Assembly (NCBI GenBank): GCA_937942405.1
Contig: CALDEN010000191.1
Coordinates: 1 to 8,221 of the forward strand
Reading direction: 5' to 3'
From: an uncultured Saprospiraceae bacterium
Lineage (GTDB): Bacteria > Bacteroidota > Bacteroidia > Chitinophagales > Saprospiraceae
DNA length: 8,221 nt
Part shown: in pieces, positions 6,380 through 8,221 of the stretch
Numbering within the stretch: the first letter of the stretch is position 1
How the letters are laid out: each line of letters starts with the position of its first letter
Program-made: the position numbers and the translations under genes
The notes under the pieces: generated by a model
Seen by the model: only the letters and a program-made list of their open reading frames with translations
The model's database searches: none
Told to the model about the DNA's origin: nothing

Positions 6380-7534
6380 ATGAAAGTGGATGTATCCGAA
6401 TGTATAATAGATTTACTGCATAATGGCAGTAAAGTAAGCCTGCCAGGTATAGGCTCGTTATATGTTCAGAATAGTAGTGCTGAGATAAAAAATGACCAGA
6501 TTTTTCCTCCACATCGCAATATCGTATTTACAGAAGAAGAGTCTGATGGCTTAGATCTAGCCAATATTATAAAAAGACGTTACAAAGTCACTCAGGCTAC
6601 CGCCACAAATGTGGTCAAGAAGTTTTCACAAATATTGATCAATAAATTGGTCAATTTTAATTCTGTACGAATACCTAACATCGGTTCTTTTAGTAATTCG
6701 GATAAAGGAGCTTTTACATTTACTGAAGAGAGAAATAGTATAAATGTAGGAAAAGAAATATTGCCGATTTATACACTTCAGAAAGTAGCTGTCTCTTCCT
6801 TTACTGACAAAGCATCTACCGTTAAGCCTGCAGCTCTAGGTGCTACTGCCGCCGCTGCAGCGGCCACGACAACCATCATTAAAACGGAAGAATCTGTTCC
6901 TGTCGCGGGAATAAAATCTACTGTAGATGCTACTCGTCCTAATTCAGTAAGAACGATTACTACTGTACAAACTAATCCAAAACCAGTATATAAAAGCCCA
7001 CCAGTAGAAGAGGAATCTTTTTTACGTAGATTTTTATGGCCGATATTGTTATTGTTGCTACTGGGTCTATTATTGACATTAGGCTTCAAAAAATGTACGA
7101 GTTGGTTAAATAATCAGTTAGGAACTGCAGATGATATAGAAAATGGGAACTCAGATTCGATAGAGGGACAAGGAAATGGTCAAGGGACAGATGACTCATT
7201 GACCAATGGTGGAAATTCTAATGCTACAGATGCTGCTAATTTAATAGAATATGACCTAAGTGATTTAGATAATATACCTGAAAGTGTGTTCGCTGATGGA
7301 TGTACGATCATCGTTGGATCTTTTGGCAAAAGCCGCAATGCCCTAAACATGATATCTCGTTTAAAGAGAATGGGTTATGATACCTATAAAGCAGTAAATG
7401 ATCAGGGCATGACTAGGGTAGGTATAGAAATCGATTGCAGTCCTGATAACTTTGAATCCATTCTTAGAAAGATCAGATCTGAAGTAGAACCTACCAGCTG
7501 GTCATTAATACCTCGTATAAAAGTCCAATACTAG
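6380..7534 (+). CDS. HU-CCDC81 and SPOR domain-containing transmembrane protein
   Basis: The product has 384 residues in a clear modular order. Residues about 1-55 and 58-135 form two HU/IHF-like modules of the bacterial HU-CCDC81 type, each with a glycine turn (LPGIGSLYV at 21-29, IPNIGSF at 98-104). A low-complexity linker follows, Ala/Thr-rich at 150-166 and Pro-bearing at about 200-210. One membrane helix spans about 219-236 (WPILLLLLLGLLLTLGF), preceded by the basic RRF. A Gly/Asn/Asp-rich spacer (about 250-285) leads to a C-terminal SPOR domain (about 303-372; CTIIVGSFGKSRNA, LKRMGYDTYKA). The likely topology is HU modules in the cytoplasm and SPOR in the periplasm. SPOR domains bind glycan strands stripped of stem peptides at division sites; HU-like modules suggest DNA or protein binding. 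A link between nucleoid and septal wall has been proposed for such proteins, but this is inference. It is divergent from the two-component genes and convergent with the peroxidase-like gene. Confidence 0.88.
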   Translation: MKVDVSECIIDLLHNGSKVSLPGIGSLYVQNSSAEIKNDQIFPPHRNIVFTEEESDGLDLANIIKRRYKVTQATATNVVKKFSQILINKLVNFNSVRIPNIGSFSNSDKGAFTFTEERNSINVGKEILPIYTLQKVAVSSFTDKASTVKPAALGATAAAAAATTTIIKTEESVPVAGIKSTVDATRPNSVRTITTVQTNPKPVYKSPPVEEESFLRRFLWPILLLLLLGLLLTLGFKKCTSWLNNQLGTADDIENGNSDSIEGQGNGQGTDDSLTNGGNSNATDAANLIEYDLSDLDNIPESVFADGCTIIVGSFGKSRNALNMISRLKRMGYDTYKAVNDQGMTRVGIEIDCSPDNFESILRKIRSEVEPTSWSLIPRIKVQY

Positions 7535-7546
7535 GGTCCGATACCC
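7534..7546. other. Short inverted repeat between convergent genes
   Basis: GGGT (7534-7537) and ACCC (7543-7546) can pair around CCGAT in the 24-bp gap between the HU-SPOR stop and the peroxidase-like gene's stop. The stem is only 4 bp and no T-run follows on either strand, so a bidirectional terminator role is possible but weakly supported. Confidence 0.2.
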
Positions 7547-7558
7547 GAAACGCTTACT

Positions 7559-8221
7559 CTAGTTACATCCTAACTGAAAAACAGATACTTCGTCCGCATT
7601 GGGGAAGCAATTTCCTGAAGGCAGAGATGTCGGCTTATATCTTATCAGATCAGGATCTCTTAGACCGTTGCGTATAAATTCGATGAGATCAGATTTCTCT
7701 TCGTCCGTTAAATTTAGTTGTTCAAATTTTTCAGACATCTGAGAATCAGGTACTCGATCATTTTCTTTCTGAGCACGATCTTTATAGTCTATAAGCTCAT
7801 CTAGATTCTTTACACTAGATCCATGAAACATATGTGGAGTCTCGTCTACATTATAGATGCCTGGAACTTTAAATTTGTAATCATCTTCTGGGTTGAGCGT
7901 AAATCCTCCTCTTCCTTTATTCCGTTTGTCGTCAGGATGAGCATCGAAAGAGCCAGATTGTCGCTGGTCCATATCATATACTCCCAGTGCATGGAACTCT
8001 AGTGAACCTAGATTTTGCTTGTAATGACAGTTGGTACATAGAGCCTTACCGAAAAACAGAATAGCTCCTTTTTTCTCTTCATAGGTCAATGCAGACTTTA
8101 TTCCTCTTAGATAGTTTTGAAACGGAGCCTTGTCTGATATGATCGATCTGATATAGGCAGAAAAAGCGAGTGAACCTGTCATTTGAGTATAACGCTCAGA
8201 TTCAGGAACATCTGCAAATGC
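7559..8221 (-). CDS. Di-heme cytochrome c peroxidase/MauG family protein, C-terminal part (5' truncated by window edge)
   Basis: The frame runs open from the right edge (AFADVPESERYTQ comes before the internal ATG at 8182) to the TAG at 7559-7561, giving 220 visible residues. The missing N-terminal half should hold the signal peptide and first heme site. The visible part is the second cytochrome c domain: LFFGKALCTNCH carries the CxxCH heme-binding site (C62, C65, H66 of the fragment), and VDETPHMFHGSSVKNLDELI has the Met (about 131) expected as the distal ligand, in the place where the family has T-x-P-Y-M-H-D-G. The family works in the periplasm, reducing hydrogen peroxide or oxidising protein or small substrates. 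Two extra cysteines close to the C-terminus (SGNCFPNADE and LGCN) may form a disulfide. Domain assignment is secure; peroxidase versus another MauG-like oxidation is not decided by this part. Confidence 0.9.
   Translation of the reverse strand, partial: AFADVPESERYTQMTGSLAFSAYIRSIISDKAPFQNYLRGIKSALTYEEKKGAILFFGKALCTNCHYKQNLGSLEFHALGVYDMDQRQSGSFDAHPDDKRNKGRGGFTLNPEDDYKFKVPGIYNVDETPHMFHGSSVKNLDELIDYKDRAQKENDRVPDSQMSEKFEQLNLTDEEKSDLIEFIRNGLRDPDLIRYKPTSLPSGNCFPNADEVSVFQLGCN

Noticed and set aside
6778..7089. 103-residue minus-strand open frame within the HU-SPOR gene
   Set aside because: Its poly-Ala/Val stretch mirrors the low-complexity Ala/Thr linker of the sense gene; nothing supports it being expressed.
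8180..8182. ATG at 8182 as the start of the peroxidase-like gene
   Set aside because: The frame stays open to the window edge, and this start would leave no signal peptide and no first heme domain.

Overview
The window looks like a chromosomal segment of a Bacteroidota bacterium, plausibly from the Saprospiria or a nearby group. The pointers are: AT-rich DNA with A-rich gene leaders and no Shine-Dalgarno sequences; TAnnTTTG-type -7 promoter elements; a TonB-dependent outer-membrane receptor with a C-terminal aromatic residue; a ribosomal protein bS16 with a long Ala/Glu tail; and an inner-membrane protein joining HU-like domains to a SPOR domain, an architecture known from Bacteroidota. The lineage is an inference from these traits.

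Layout, left to right. (1) 1-1587 (+): C-terminal part of a TonB-dependent receptor, cut by the left edge. (2) 1588-1696: promoter and hairpin-bearing leader of rpsP. (3) 1697-2329 (+): rpsP, bS16 with a roughly 100-residue extra tail. (4) 2330-2496: gene-free, with two hairpins, the second probably a terminator. (5) 2497-3876 (+): soluble protein of unknown function, followed after 33 bp by (6) 3910-4668 (+), an EI24/CysZ-like four-helix membrane protein; these two are probably co-transcribed. (7) 4641-6315 (-): a two-component system, sensor kinase first and OmpR-type regulator second, overlapping each other by 11 bp; the regulator's 3' end overlaps the EI24-like gene tail to tail by 28 bp. 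(8) 6316-6379: divergent promoter region. (9) 6380-7534 (+): HU-CCDC81/SPOR transmembrane protein. (10) 7559-8221 (-): C-terminal part of a di-heme cytochrome c peroxidase/MauG-family protein, cut by the right edge.

The genes do not form one pathway. The closest functional groupings are the kinase-regulator pair, divergent from the HU-SPOR gene with which it shares a very short control region, and the unknown-protein/EI24-like pair. The most interesting items are the HU-SPOR membrane protein, a candidate chromosome-to-cell-wall tether, its apparently near-leaderless promoter, the structured rpsP leader, and the rpsP neighbourhood, which lacks the usual rimM partner. No mobile element, CRISPR array, tRNA or rRNA was seen.
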